A DNA stretch of 64,000 nt from Zhengitettix transpicula (GCA_037074705.1 CM073590.1:116985600-117049599), one strand, 5' to 3'. Numbered from the stretch's first letter, positions 33,851-47,585 are shown. Made by a program: numbers and translations. The notes: a model not told the origin generated them from the letters alone.

Positions 33851-36800
33851 TTATTCCTATCCTAAAAAAATAGTAAGTTACATAAATCACAACATACATA
33901 AATAAGAAAAAACATCACTAAAAATACGAAAATAGAAGATAACAGTGAGGAATAGGACATCTTCGAATGATAACAATACTCAAACAAGGTAAAAATATAC
34001 ATAAGAAAATACAATAATAATAAATATGTAAGTAGAAAAAACATAATTCAGAAACTTTGAAATTGATTAAACAATGAAAAACTATAAAATTCATAGCTGA
34101 AAAAAATTAAATCATAAACGATAAAAATTCGTTATATAAAAGTGAAAATTAAAAAATCTCATAGATGAGAAGAATCATAACAATAAATTTTATTTTACAT
34201 AATTATAAAAAAATTATTTGCATAATTAATATTTTTAAAATGTAAATGATTCATAATGTAAGGGAAATGCACCCTAGAATAATAGAATAAAACAAATTTT
34301 ATGTTTCCTCCCATATTTCAACGGCAACAGTATACTTGGACAGGTCAGAATAGTGATTAATTGAAGTCAGGTAGGACATGAAATGAAAAGACAATCAATT
34401 ATAACTAAGAATTATGGATTATAATTATTAAATTATATAATACAGTAACCGACACTGATTACTCAGGTAGAGAATAATAATCTAATTAACTGATTAAAAA
34501 GTTCAGTAATTGAGCACGTTTAGCAAAATAAATACTGTAAATTGGAATTTATATTTTATGCACCTTAATAGAATTTAACTCCATTAATTCAGACGTTTCG
34601 CAATTCGTAAAAGTTTAACGCAATGTTCCTTTTGCGAGAAATTTGTGCAACTTCGTTTGAAGTAAGTTCTCGAGTAAGCCCCTGAGGTATTTAAATAGGT
34701 TCGTGATGTTGGTAATACTAAAAAGCGTTGCTTTAAAGATAAATATGTTGAGCAAACAAAAGTATTGCAGTTTTTAGTCCAGAAAACAATTTTAATGAGT
34801 TCAATAACAAAATAAAAAATATTGAATGTTCAAAAGCGACATATTTGTATACAATTAAAAATAATTTTAATCTGAAACCAATTTGCAGTCTCTCATTTTG
34901 TGTGTTTCAAAAGTGAGTGATATTTATCATTCGGAGATTGGTTAGCATCATATTTGAGTATCACCTAATTGCATTTCACTCAATAAATTGTACGATCATC
35001 TGTTGAGGAATTATATGGGAAGAGTTATATTTATAATTCAATATATAATCAATAACAGTTTAAACTTACGTATGGCTTCACCTTTCCCTCGTGTGATTTA
35101 ATCTTCAATAAAAGAAACTCCCTGATGCAGCACTTGACTATAATATCATTAATATTTTTCATTGCTTATTCCCAGGGCTCTGAAAGGCCAGAAAACGTCA
35201 CATAAAGTTTCAGTAGAGGAAAAATAATGGTGCAAATTGACATTCGAATCATTAAAGTGAAATGGAGCAGTTATCAATTTTGTACATTCCCACACGAACG
35301 TACAAAAAAAATCGCTCCGTTGCAAAAGATTTTAATGATGATTTTCAATTATTAGTTTCAGTTTCGTTATCCATTTCCATTTATGATAGATCAGACGATT
35401 ATTAAGATTTAAGTTAATCATATGTATCACCCAATTTATTTAATTACAGTTTAATTATGAAAATATTGCCCTGGGTTCATTAGTAAACCGTTTAACAGAT
35501 TTTCAAATTAAATATATTTATTCTCGTTTAATTACACACAGGTTTCCAATCGTTCCACCAACTTCATAATAAATTCCGAATGAAATATCATATTAATTTA
35601 TTTTGTAATAACCAGTAACACTTTAATTTTTTTGTATTTAATCCCTAAATAGAAATATAAATAGAAGATTTACCAGAATATATTATCATATGTATCGGTT
35701 GCGAGAAATAGCATGACGTGTTAGGAGCACAGTAGGAGGGAATAGATGGATGGGGGTATTGTCGTCAGGTGGGAATTCTCTTTTGGAGCTACGACTCTAT
35801 CATTTTTAAAAACACGAATAATATTCTCACAACAATTTCCATTTATCATTCTCTGTACATATCTCTAAACATTTACATTTTTTTGCAGTGCAACATATCC
35901 ATGAACATAATATATTTTCTCGCGTCAAAGTTTTCAGAATAGTTTTTTCATTACCAAGTTTACGTAACAAAGATTTGTGTCAAACTGAGCTTCTGCCTAC
36001 CCCCACTACAGTTACAGGGCACTGGACCACTGCGCATAGTATTTTGACACGACTAGCTAATTCTCTACAGCTATAAATACAATTTATTATCATGTAGAAG
36101 CTATGATAAATAGATGTAAATATTGTACGATGACGGCTTTGGTAGTACAACATATTCATTCGTTGGGTTTATGTCTGGAATTTTATTATTGGTGAGTGCG
36201 TTTCTGAATATTAATTCTATGATAATAACAGAGAAAATTATTTAAAACTGTTCCTTAGTAGTTTGTTAACAAAAGAAGAGTGCAATTTTGGGAAACTCGC
36301 CTTTTAGTATTCCGTTGGCCATGGTAGCACCGGTCTATGAACTCCAGTCCAATGGCCTCTCGTTAGTGTGCGATACCAATTAGGATGTGACGTTACTATT
36401 GCGACATCAGTTCGAGACGAGCGATAAAGAGTGCTTCACCGGCGCTCAATATATACACCAAAAACCGCTTATTACGATTCCGCGAGCGAAGACGCGGTTG
36501 CACACATCTGCACATCTTCGATCACCAATCAAAAAATAGGTCCTGTCAATAAAGGAAGAAAATACTACTACTGTAATTCCCTAACAGTAATCAATAAAAA
36601 TTATTTAAGATATGAATATTAAGAAACTTATCTGTAAATTTCATCCTTTCCGTCAGCAATACTCATTATTACAATTTTTGTTCAGAAATTTTACTTTTGT
36701 TCTTAAGAGAGACTTGCATAACAAAAGTCTTATATTCTACGTAAAGTGTTTTGTTCTTCTGTAGTGTTATTCATAAATGCAAATCTGTAACACGAACAGT

Positions 36801-38769
36801 AAATTATTTGCGTGATTGCGATTCGCCCGACGTCCCTCATTAAGACTGCAGAAGTGAAAGAAAGTTCCGTTGACGTCATTATCGCGGAAACTCTTTTCAT
36901 AGATTATATCTGTCTGTTTATACAAAAGGTGGAGAAAGACAATACTCCACTCTGAATAGATTCCAAACACTTTACAGTAATTTCATGAACTGAATGATGG
37001 GATTATATGTACCGGTGTCATGGACAGAAGAAACGTGTTAATGAGCAATCGTAATATACCTTGTATTAAGATATATTCAAAACTCTGAAAATTGAACTGC
37101 AATAAATTTATTACTTCTTTTAACGATTTAATTTGCACTAATGTTACTCGTATATGTGACCTATTTAATAAGGCATTAGTCTCCTGATTAAATTCATAAC
37201 AGATTTCAAATGTAATATACTTTCAGGATATAAAATGAGAAATGACTGTTTATGTATAACTATAATGGAAAATAGTAGTTAAAAGTTGGACTGAAAACAT
37301 TTAAAATTCTGAAATATTATATAAAGAATTATATGTTAATTTAAATCGTGAATTTCAAATATAAATTCACAGTACCAAAATTAGTCATGTGATATAGTTT
37401 GAACTTTGTTTAAGATATTTTTTTCCTTCCGGGAGGCGGTTTTTTTGGATTTATACAGAAATATATATTCACAACATCATGGGCACAGGCACAACAAAGA
37501 AACTTCGACACAAATTTCCACAAAAATATATACCATATAGAACGAACAACGATTTTATATGGTAAGGGTATTATATAAATTCGTATATTACGCCATTTAT
37601 TAGTTACACAAATAATTTCTACTCAAAATGCAGTGCCAATGAAAAATATGAAATAATTTAGACGTATTTTTGACACAAAATGAAGTATAATATTATATAT
37701 ATTCGCTAAATAAAACTGATGACCATTCAAATACTTTGACAATAGAACATAAATTCTTATTAACCACGACTGATATTGTACGTCTATACTTTAATATTAC
37801 GGTTCCCCATGCTTTTGCCGGGTGAAACGTTAAATTGTTGAACCGTTATGACAAAATAGTTAATGCACGGTGTAATAACGTAACATTATTTATTGATAAT
37901 GATACTGCAACACCTTTAAATCAATAGAAGTTAAATGTCAAGTATAAAATACCCAAAGAATTTTTGGGGTAAAAAGTTTATTTCCGCCTTTGGACTCTGT
38001 TAATATACAAAATAAAATATACTTTTTTAATCAGTTTTAGAAGAAACTATAATTTCATAAATGTAATGGACGGAGCTAATAAAGCAGATAATATTTCAAT
38101 ATTGTTTATAATACTATGCAAATGTTCATTAATATGATGCTATTTTTTTATTGCGGATACTTATGAATAATCAGAACATATTTCTGGAAATGTGGATTCT
38201 ATTCCTCAGACTAAACAGCATGATAGTCTTTTTTAAGAGCTGGTTGTATATCCAAGCGGCGGCATTTTTTTATAATGAGAAACAATAGTTTGTAAGTTTT
38301 CAAAATACGTCTACCAAAAAACCGTGAACAAAATTCCAATAATATTTTTATTGGTTTACTTGCATAATGATCGCGTTTCAGTCGTATGGCATTGTTAAAA
38401 TAGTAAACCAAATCTAAAACACTGGTTCTTTGTAGACATCACGAGGATATAAATAAAAATCACCAATGGTTTTCAGGCATCAGAAGTAAATTACTATTCC
38501 CATATTTTTTAATATTATTAAGTGTTCTGTCTGATGGTAGGTCCTTGAGATTGGTCTCAAAAATTTATTTTTTTGCCTTGCCCTGTCCTTAGCACCTTTC
38601 TTTATCAACTTCTTCTTTCTAATTTTAAGTCGTCTCTTCCATGACCTATAACTCCACCTGCTAGGTATTACACGAAACTTAGTTTTAACTTGTATTAACT
38701 GCATCAAATCAGTTCTGTGTTATGTTTAGAACTGTGCACATCGCACCAGTTAGAAGCTTTGTCTAGATA
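33851..38769. other. No supported gene
   Basis: AT-rich. A GC-richer patch near 36,300-36,560 and another at 36,820-36,960 (containing TGACGTCA at 36,871-36,878) carry short open frames without motifs. A lysine/arginine-rich minus-strand frame at 38,480-38,707 shows no known domain. Confidence 0.45.
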
Positions 38770-39210
38770 CGCCGCTGGGTTTGGTCGCTTGTTTGTATCT
38801 GAAGGTGAAGGCGTAGGATCCTAAGCAATTGTGTGCTCTGACAAGGATCCAACATGTGCACTTCTGCAGGGCAGTGTTTAACTTTGAAATGAGTGCAGAA
38901 ATTCCGGCCAGTGGTTAAGGTAAACAAGCCAGAGGCTGGTATTAGGCTCCAGGTGTCTTGAAGTGTTCGAGACTGAATCCTGCAAAAAGACATCTACCAA
39001 GGATAGTTCTGCCCTCAAACCCTGTAACTACACATTGCTTTGGCAATTCAGCTTGCTGTAGGAAAAGTTGGAGGAGGGTGCGCTAAGTAAAACGGAGCAT
39101 GACGATCGGTCCTCCATAAACTGGACAGAAAGTTTATTGTATATATGAATGCCAGCTGGGTGGTCCTCCTCGAACCAGCACTTGGACCGTGTCCCCCCCC
39201 CCCCCCGTGG
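38770..39210. other. GC-rich block covered by short frames, identity unknown
   Basis: About 440 bases near half G+C in a very AT-rich setting. On the minus strand, frames at 38,763-38,993 and 39,028-39,255 (with an overlapping one at 39,048-39,284) could be pieces of one broken coding sequence. The translation is Ser/His/Cys-rich and matches nothing I recognise. A C14 run cuts the far end. A degraded retroelement or retrocopied gene fragment is possible. Confidence 0.3.
39193..39206. repeat. Homopolymer C14
   Basis: Fourteen C in a row; frames crossing it are unreliable because length errors are likely. Confidence 0.95.
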
Positions 39211-42200
39211 ATGATGTGCAGTAAACAATTTCTCCTTTGGATGTGTGTGATGCACTTTTCCCTACTGGTAAAAATTGTAGTCAATATATATTTCCACTCA
39301 TTTCCTCTTCTTAAAACCTCTTCTTTTATTACGATTTATGTCCACTTTATTTTTTCCCAAACGCCACATTTCTAAACATTCCAATTTTTTAATAAAAAGT
39401 TTATGGTCGCAATAACATAAATTGTCATTAGCGACCACATCATTCGTTTACATTGGTTGAGATATACAATATATAATTATGTTTAAATTAACATATATAT
39501 GTTAGCTTCCTTGGCGAACTTCAGCACCTAGAGGATCGTCATTTCAGATATCACTAGGTCTGATAATTCGATGTTTCCCACATTTCCAGGTTCTTCCGCA
39601 ATTCTATATTCAATTTGATTGTCAGTACGGTTCGTATCGTTGTGAAACGTAGCCGTTACGGCAAGTGACCTTATTTCCTTATCAAGAAATAATTTTTTTT
39701 GTAATAACTGATAAGGTTACTCTACCGGAATCTGAACGTTTAATTCAGCCACTCCCATAAATAGAGCAAATCTTTACATTAGACTTCATATTTCGACTTG
39801 TGCTCTCCCAGTTCGTTGTGTCCGTATTACATGGCCGAGGAATGTAACCCTGGTAAGCCGTCTTAACTTCACTTGTATAAGTCTCTCTAACAAGACTAAG
39901 GCAGACTTAAGGTAATATTGCTAGAACGTTGAATTAGTTTGCAGTTTAACATCAATTAGAAATCCTCTAAAACGGAACGGTGAGTGTGTTTGACCAGGAA
40001 TGTAAATTAACCAATTTATTTGTTCTGGATATAACGCGCTTATCGATTGGTAGTAAACCGTTTAACTGTCACATTAAATTTTATTGTTTAGTTTTAAATA
40101 TTATTATACTACATTACCGTCGATGGAAAACGGATGAATTAAACAAGATTAATGGAGCGAAGTGAAGCGTGTGCGTATGTGATATAAGTTAATCAGTTTG
40201 TTTTCCGTAGCTATATTTTACATGATTTCATTAAGTATTGCAATTGCTGTTATAATATAAAATTACAATATTTTGACTGTAATATACTTCCTACAGATAT
40301 ACGCGAACAATAATGTCCTTTAGTTCGTGACGTTCAGCGTGTACATTTGTGCGGCTAGTTTCATGAAACGAAACAGATAATAATTTATTTTGTAAATAAA
40401 TAAAACTAAAAGATTTATCATCACACAAGAATTCTAATCCTCACATTCATGTGACTTAAGATTAGAACCAAATACTTTAAAATTAGTAATTGGATTCTCA
40501 ATATTTCATTTTATTTGAAACTTACAAACATGGCGCGGCTTGTCTGAATAAACAACTCAATACAAGAAAAATTCCTCCTGTGCTGTATTCGTCTGTCCGG
40601 ATCTTTCACGAAAAATTCATATCGGCGATCCAGCCAGTGCTTGTATAATGGAACTGCCACTCACAAATGTTATCTTAGAAATATATTCCATTCCTTTCAC
40701 CACAGTACGCAACATACGTTTGGTTCGCTCAGAATATTCAAGAAAATGCGTGGTCACGACATTGATGAGTCTGACTGAACGAATCAAGTTTGTGAAGTCC
40801 ATGTAAGTCAACTCTAAAGGAAAGCTTATAAATGAAATATAAATTTGCTAAATATGGAACCGGGTTAAGAGTTTCTCGTGTTAAAATTTATTGCTCACAG
40901 GAAGCTTAATGACGTTTCTTTCATCTTTGAAGTTTACGCCGTTCGGCGTTCGCGGAGCATTTACATCGTGTATATTGACAACAGCGTACTTTTAAGTAGC
41001 CTACTCTATAAAAAATTATTTTTTAATTTTACCATGGCCGTAAAAAACTGTTTTAAATTTATTTTTATTTTACTCTTTTACATTTAAATTTTCTTACGTC
41101 GTTAGTTGTAAGAAACTCTGTGCTCCAACCAAGATTTGTTGATATTGTATGGTTAATATATTTTTCAGGAATTTCATTGTATGCGGTTTGGTTAAGAGTA
41201 AACTATGCGAAGATGATGTGAAAGTGCTATATAGATATTGTTTGAAACAGAAGAAAGGAATGTATGTGTTTAGAACACTGTACCAAAAAGACAATAGTTT
41301 GTGTCAGTAATTTATTATGTCTCTGACCGTTTTAATCCTATTTTTTAATTAAACTTACTGACAGTTGTATATTTAACAATATAAAATAATGTTTGGTTCA
41401 CTTTGTATTTTGTAGTGAAATAGAGAGAAATTCTTTTTGATGAATAAAATGCAGAAAAGTTTTGAGGTTGGTTGATTTGGATCTTGGTTCGAATTAAAGT
41501 TATGCATTAGAAAATGACCAACAACTGTGTTTCTGACGCACAAAAAAGGAAGAAACTTCAGGGAGAATGGTCGCCACAATATGCGATACTTTTTCTAACA
41601 CGAGAAGATATTAAATCAGGTAAAAACTTTAGGTTGATATGAGTAAATTACGGTTAATCATTTGTGTCGTAAAACGCGTAGGAATAGAATAAAAATTTCG
41701 TAACTGGCGCCACTTCTTGAGGGGACTTGTGACAGAGCTAAAGTGACAAAGCGAAGAACGTAGAATTCCAGTGAAAGAGAACGTGAATAAAAAAGGATTT
41801 TTATTGTAAATAATATAACCGACTTTGTTAATATGCTTAAAATATTTTATTTGCCTTATAATATATTATTATTTTAATTACAATATGCGGAACGTCCTGC
41901 GAAATTAGTTATGATCATTAATTTTGAACAATTTGGGATATATTGATTAAATTAACTCTATTATTATGTATTTGATATCAATTTTTCGATTACTTTATAG
42001 GATAGTAGAATCTGTCTGTGGAAAACTATGTTTATAATTTAGTAAATTTTAATAAACTGGTCTACGAAGAAAAATACCAGAAAACAGGAATCTTTCATTA
42101 GTCATATCTCCCTTTAAATGTTTTAACAACCGAAGATTACATTAGTCAAATAAGTTAGAAGTTTAAATTTAGTAAATTATATCACAATTAAAGGTATTTT

Positions 42201-43965
42201 CAGTGTTTATCATCTATGATCCGTTTGTTATGAAATCACTGGAAGTCTTTCTCTTGGTCAAAGAGAATGAGAAGCTGGCATATAAATAGACAGAGCGCGA
42301 TCGAAGTATAAATTAGGATTTCAATTTGGTCGAATGATGGATTGCTTGACGTCACCGTGTAGATCCGTAGAGCAAAATTTGTTGTTAATTTGGATGCATC
42401 TGCGTAAAAATCTGTTTATACCTCAAATTACTATTTAATTAATAATTTATAAAAAATAAAATCAATTACTTAAATGTAATATCAATAACCGAAAAGGTAA
42501 ATCTACGATTAATAATAATAAAAAACGTAAATAAAAAGAATATATTATAATGATACCGATGTCTTTTAACAAATTTTACGTTACTTTTATCCAGAGTAGT
42601 TCAAATATCAAAATGTGCAATATCAATTATTCAACCTCGTTTCAACCGAACAGTGAAAATTATTAACTATACCATTGCAAATTTATTTGCAAATATTGAG
42701 CCTGTAAAATTTTCAACATGGAATACATAGCACAATGGATGAAACCCATGTTTTCGCTAAAAATGAGTAATTTTATTAGGGTTTCTGAAAAAACTAGGCT
42801 ATTTAATAAATAACTCATTCGACGCTACCGAGCTAAGTTTGAATAACTGACGTAGTTTGAGATTGGTTTTACAACTGTTCTCAGCAAAGTTATTTTAAAT
42901 TAGTACTGGAAACTTCTTATATTGAATACATAATTTTTGGAAATGGGGTTTTTAATAAATCCATCAGCAATAGAATCAGAAATATTTAACATAAACAATA
43001 AATATATACTCTAATGAAATATTATTCGTAGTGATTTCCACATAAATGATAATAGCTAAGATTTTTCAAACGTCTGCCGAAATCTAATGAAAAGAAATGA
43101 CAAAAAAATACTAAAAATTTCACTGTAAATCTACGGTTTCATTCAAACTTTGTCGTCAAGCGTGCCGTATAAATAACCTAGACGTATCAATGGCGCAAGA
43201 TGTCAATGTGACGTCGGGCGTGTTCCTATCCAGACTTCAAGTTTGAGTTTAGTTATAATATATTTCATATTCAATAGTGTCATAAATGTCGTGCTCTAAT
43301 CTAATTTCGAAATTACCATTCATAAACCGTGATCGCAGTTGACGTCATACCATGTCATGGTCATATTATGTTCAAATCGAAATTTAAATTAGGTCTGAAT
43401 TTAAATGATCAGTTAATACATATTAATTGTAATATTTGGGGATCACTAGGGAAGTCGTAAAACTGTTTTATTGAATTCAATTACATTACTGGTCGGTACG
43501 AAAATAATAAAATATTATTCATTGATTGTAGTAGTTATACCCGTTTCTGGCTGTGACACGCCAGTTTCCATATAAAATTATGATTTTTATAATAATTGTA
43601 ATGAACAGGCATCGCTGATATTAATAAATGCCCATTTATTTTGAATTATTTGAATATTGATTTTTTTTATTTTAAACTTTAATAATATTGTAAGCATTAA
43701 CAGTTAGGCATTGTTTTATGGCAGTTAAAAACAGCGGTCTGTAATGAACGTATAACTTTGTTCACTTTGCACCACTGAAACAGATATTTCTATTGGACGA
43801 TTGTTTAATACTTCAATTTAATAAGAATTGTGTGATTGGTGAATTTATAAGAATTTTGGAAGACGATGCAAAATTCAGTCTGCAATGGTGCTCTTCGTTG
43901 GCCGACACCATTACCATAAAACCACCAGATTCAGCAGTGAAAACGTTTTAATAGTTTCATTTTTT
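39211..43965. other. No supported gene
   Basis: AT-rich. An inverted pair GTGACCTTAT and ATAAGGTTAC lies near 39,666-39,722. TGACGTCA occurs at 42,347-42,354 and 43,340-43,347, the first about 60 bases after a TATAAATA (42,281-42,288) in a small GC-richer patch. Open frames of 60-80 codons on both strands have no recognisable motif. Confidence 0.45.
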
Positions 43966-44448
43966 TTAGTGTAACAGGCTACATGAGGGTAATCCACATG
44001 GTGGCAACTCCCCTTTAATATCATAGGAAGGGATTTGAAAGGGGGGGATGCGGGAGGGTAGAGGAAGGTAGCCAAGGGTTAACTAGGGTCCCCGGGATAT
44101 ATTTTAAGGATCCTACCCGGCATTCGCCTAAAAGTAATGCAGGACAAACCCCAGAAAAACCTGCATCAGGTAGGTTGGGCATTGGGTACTTGCCCCACGC
44201 CCTTTCGATAGCGGGAGTGGAGTTTGTTGTGGGGACGACTATTCCAATGGGAATAGTGGACAACTCTTACCGTGTGCCCAAGGTCTGTGACCCCGGAACA
44301 TACACCTCTCAAATCAGGCCGAGGTGCCTCGGCTTGTGGGAACCTTAGTTCAAAAACGGAGAGGAAAAGGCATCCCCAAAGGTAGCCCCTTCGTGTCTCT
44401 CCTACAAGGTTCTGCCTGCGAGAGAATAGCCCTTGCAGACCTAGCTAC
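43966..44448 (-). mobile_element. Family A, copy 10 (internally deleted)
   Basis: In reverse it runs from the 5' hairpin (AGGTCTGCAAGGGC...CTCGCAGGC) through AGAACCTTGTAGGAGAGACA to the 3' signature CATGTAGCCTGTTACAC and an A8 tail. A block of about 50 bases is missing between AATAGTCGTCC and CCACAACAAAC, which removes the CGGCCAGCTGCC segment. It has the AGGAGAGACACGAAGGGG 5' subtype. No clean target-site duplication was found. Confidence 0.87.
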
Positions 44449-45316
44449 AACCGTTTCATTTATTATTTTACATCAGGAAGTTCAATATAAACTTCTGAAA
44501 GATACCTCAAATTATTATGATAAAAACTGAGGGAGTTGCTACTGAGCGAGAAAACGATTTAAAGTTGTACGCAATAATTCGCACGGCACGAATTATTCTA
44601 TCCCGTATGCTGGTTAACCCGAACCCATGACCAACGTGCTGGCCGGCTCTGAGGGAACAACTCCATATTACTGTTTCACATCAAGCCGAAAACGTCGCAC
44701 AGTAACCATTCCCAAGCCAATTTGCTGAGTGAAACATTCACAGTTTTAATAACAATTCAACGAACTGCAAGCTTCAGCATTCACAATCTAATATTTTTGT
44801 TAGTTAGCTTCATCCATCTCAATTATAATGTCAAACGCTCTGCTTTTGTCGTTAACAAATCTCCATACACAATAACCTGAAAAAAAGAAATTTCGTAATG
44901 TTCATAAAATTTAATGCCGCTAAACAATTGTAAGTTTGTGTTGTAAAGATTAACTATTGAAAATTTTCTCAGAACCAATTTGAATTGTTACATCCATTAT
45001 TAATTTCTTTATTTAAATTAGAGTGGTTAACAAAATACAGTTGCTTTCCTTCAGAACTCGTGCGTCTAGAACAGCTTCCGTCTAAGAAACCATTGCGGGC
45101 TAGTATCAGACACTCACAAAGGCGTAAAAGGTGTTTAGCCATTACATTATACGAAGATTATTACAAAAATTATATATAATTTATAAAAGCTAACATAAAA
45201 ATTCTTTTTAAAGTTTTGATTTTAAAGGTAGGGCAGAAATCTACTAATAAATTGTTTTGAATGAATCTGATAAAAAGTGAGGTTTTAACAATTATAAATA
45301 TCGTTTCATACTTTAA
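44449..45316. other. Spacer with one perfect hairpin
   Basis: Contains AATAATTCG-CACGGCA-CGAATTATT (44,573-44,597), a 9-bp perfect stem with a 7-base loop. On the minus strand near 44,622-44,636, GGGTTCGGGTTAACC resembles a polymerase III B box, but no A box or SINE partner was found. The rest is AT-rich. Confidence 0.4.
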
Positions 45317-45907
45317 ACACGTTGACTGCCGACTACGAGATAACTCGTAGACTTCGTTATTTTCTAGGACGCTAACTACGAGTTATCTCGTCCTTGTTTA
45401 CTTGTCATATTTGTGCAGCTACGATTAAACTCGGAATATATTAGTGCTAATATTGATAGATGGCTTCTGGGAAAAGAACAATAAATCAATGCTGTCTTGC
45501 ATGAAAAGAAAATTTAGTAAGAAATGAAAAAAATATATAATTATAAAAATTAATTCAAATTCAAGAAATAAAATAATATTTTATAGTTTGTGGAACTTCT
45601 TAAACAATCTTCCACACAAAGGGCTGGCTTCTCTTTACAGGCTTGCCACTTTAATAACCTATTAGATGTTTTTATTGCTTTGCGTTTATCAATTTCTTGC
45701 GCAGAATACATATTAGTTTGTTCCACCAGTAATGCAAGAAACTCATCCGAAAAAAGTAAGCCCACCAGCTTTTGTACTGACGAATATGGACGCGTATTCA
45801 TGATTCAGCTTTAGCGAAGCGACATGTCGAAGCGTGTCTGCGTACGAATTAACTCGTACTTGGCTTCCACGAAGAGTTTATGAAAATTGCCGTGGTAGTC
45901 AACGTGT
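45317..45907 (-). mobile_element. Internally deleted piggyBac-type DNA transposon
   Basis: The ends are inverted repeats, ACACGTTGACTGCC on the left and GGTAGTCAACGTGT on the right. TTAA, the usual piggyBac target, precedes the left end (45,313-45,316); the right flank reads TCAG, so that target copy has mutated. Subterminal inverted motifs of the CTACGAGATAACTCGTAG type lie near the left end, with a related TACGAATTAACTCGTA near the right. At about 590 bp the element is far shorter than autonomous piggyBacs (about 2-3 kb), and the transposase is reduced to fused ends. It is therefore a non-autonomous (MITE-like) copy that would need transposase from elsewhere. Confidence 0.88.
45550..45801 (-). 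pseudogene. piggyBac transposase remnant, fused N- and C-terminal pieces
   Basis: An 83-codon frame inside the inverted repeats. Residues about 15-33 (FSDEFLALLVEQTNMYS) match the early part of the DDE_Tnp_1_7 domain, usually F-F-DELF-LIVEQTNLYA. Residues about 50-66 (ACKEKPALCVEDC) match part of the cysteine-rich C-terminal zinc-binding tail. The whole catalytic core with the three aspartates is missing between them, so the product cannot transpose. Whether the shortened protein is made, or still binds transposon ends or full-length transposase, cannot be told. Confidence 0.82.
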
Positions 45908-47585
45908 TCAGACAGTTTTAGTATGAAGGAAATTACCATATATAAATATAGGTTGTTGTGAAAGCGAGATATATATTTTTATTTAATCTTTATTCAAATT
46001 AAATTGATATTATATATATTATTAAATAACTACGCGTGTTTGCATACTTTTTTAATTTCAACTTTTAATAAAAGCTTTGTAGAGAAACAATAGTTAACGG
46101 CTGAGTTTCAGTAATTAATTTCTCTTTAGAATTATATACATAAGGGAATTCATGAGGCTTCTTCTTCAACGTACCACATTCATAATCGAGGCAATATTAA
46201 CACCATAAAGTTCCCAGTTTAATTAAATCCCGTATTTAACTAACCTAACAATATTCCGAGCGAGGATGAAACATAATCTTAGGCCAAGGAACATACTGCA
46301 GATGTTTCACACATTCTCTGAGAATTATTACATTGCTAGTTGAGTGCTGTTCTCTGTTTTCCCGCATAGGTTTCAGGAACCTGGAATGTTGCCAGGCCGG
46401 GACTCTGCACACGCGTTTATCAATTGGCTCTGCCACTTTATTACGGTGGAGAACAATGCTATTATGTACGACCCATTATGCGATCAATTTATAAACGAGA
46501 TAACATTTTCCATAAGACATACAACTTGCTGTTGAATTGCATCCCTAATTTTCTGGTTGAACATCGCAACGCAGTTACCAGGAGGACAAAATCAATTATT
46601 GAAATTAAAGAGGTTACGCTAATTACATGCTTAAGCAAGTCAGTTTGTAACATATGTGCTAAAGGTACGTTTATTGAAGATATTAGTTTCCAGTCAATAG
46701 CAGAATCATAAAATTTGTAACCTCGGTAGTTTAGAGACTACTAAAGTTTTCCACATTCATCAAAATTTCCTGCTAAGAAAAATAAATGAAGCAATTCAGC
46801 ATGAATTCATAGTTTGACACTCCAATATTTTCAATTTAAGTGTTGTTAGAAACAATTGATGACCTTGAGGGTAGGTGTCGTCACGTCGGACATGAAGGAA
46901 CATTTAAACTTTTCGGAGGAGTAACTTTTGTATTTCAACACAGAGAATTTCAGTTATGAAAATTAATTTTACACTCAAAAACCATGATGAGTTAAACAAC
47001 AGATATTGATAAAATATTTAAAGTATACTGAAGTGATTACATTCTTCACTCGAACAGGTGTAGATCCTCAAGGAAGAAATAAATTCTGTCATCAAAAATA
47101 CTAACCATTTCACAAGTGAATTACCAGGATCGTGGATAAAACTTTGAAAAATAGATGGGGCTGTCGATCACATTACCTTTGGTAATCCATTAAAGCATTT
47201 TCCCATATAAGAATTTTAATTACTGACTTATGATATGTTAAGTGGACAATTAATAGCTATGTTTAAGTAATATTGAATTTTCATCAATAATAAGTCAATT
47301 TCAAAATTTTGAGAAAATCTGATCATGGGAAGTAGGTAAAAAATCTATTACGTATTATATATGCACCATTTTATCGTTCGATAAATCCATTCTTTGAAAA
47401 AAAACTCCATAAACGTCTCTTTGAAAGTTTTTATTAACTTTTTAGCGTAGTGGTTTCATTCATATGTCTCATCTGAAGAAATAGGAATAGTCAAATCATC
47501 ATTACATACGTTGTATAAATAAAAATAAAGTATATAGAAGTATAAAAATACAACAATAAGAAAGAAAGACAAAATACACTCACGA
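45908..47585. other. No supported gene; overlapping short frames
   Basis: A GC-richer patch at 46,330-46,710 holds overlapping plus-strand frames (46,344-46,535 and 46,424-46,711, up to 95 codons). The longer one has several cysteines and tyrosines but no domain I recognise. Elsewhere AT-rich. Confidence 0.4.

Noticed and set aside
41704..41725. TGGCGCC, like a tRNA-Lys-type primer-binding site
   Set aside because: Only seven bases match and there is no LTR-like end before it.
46344..46711. Overlapping plus-strand frames of 63 and 95 codons
   Set aside because: No recognisable motif, different frames, no splice signals that would join them; left as unexplained open frames.
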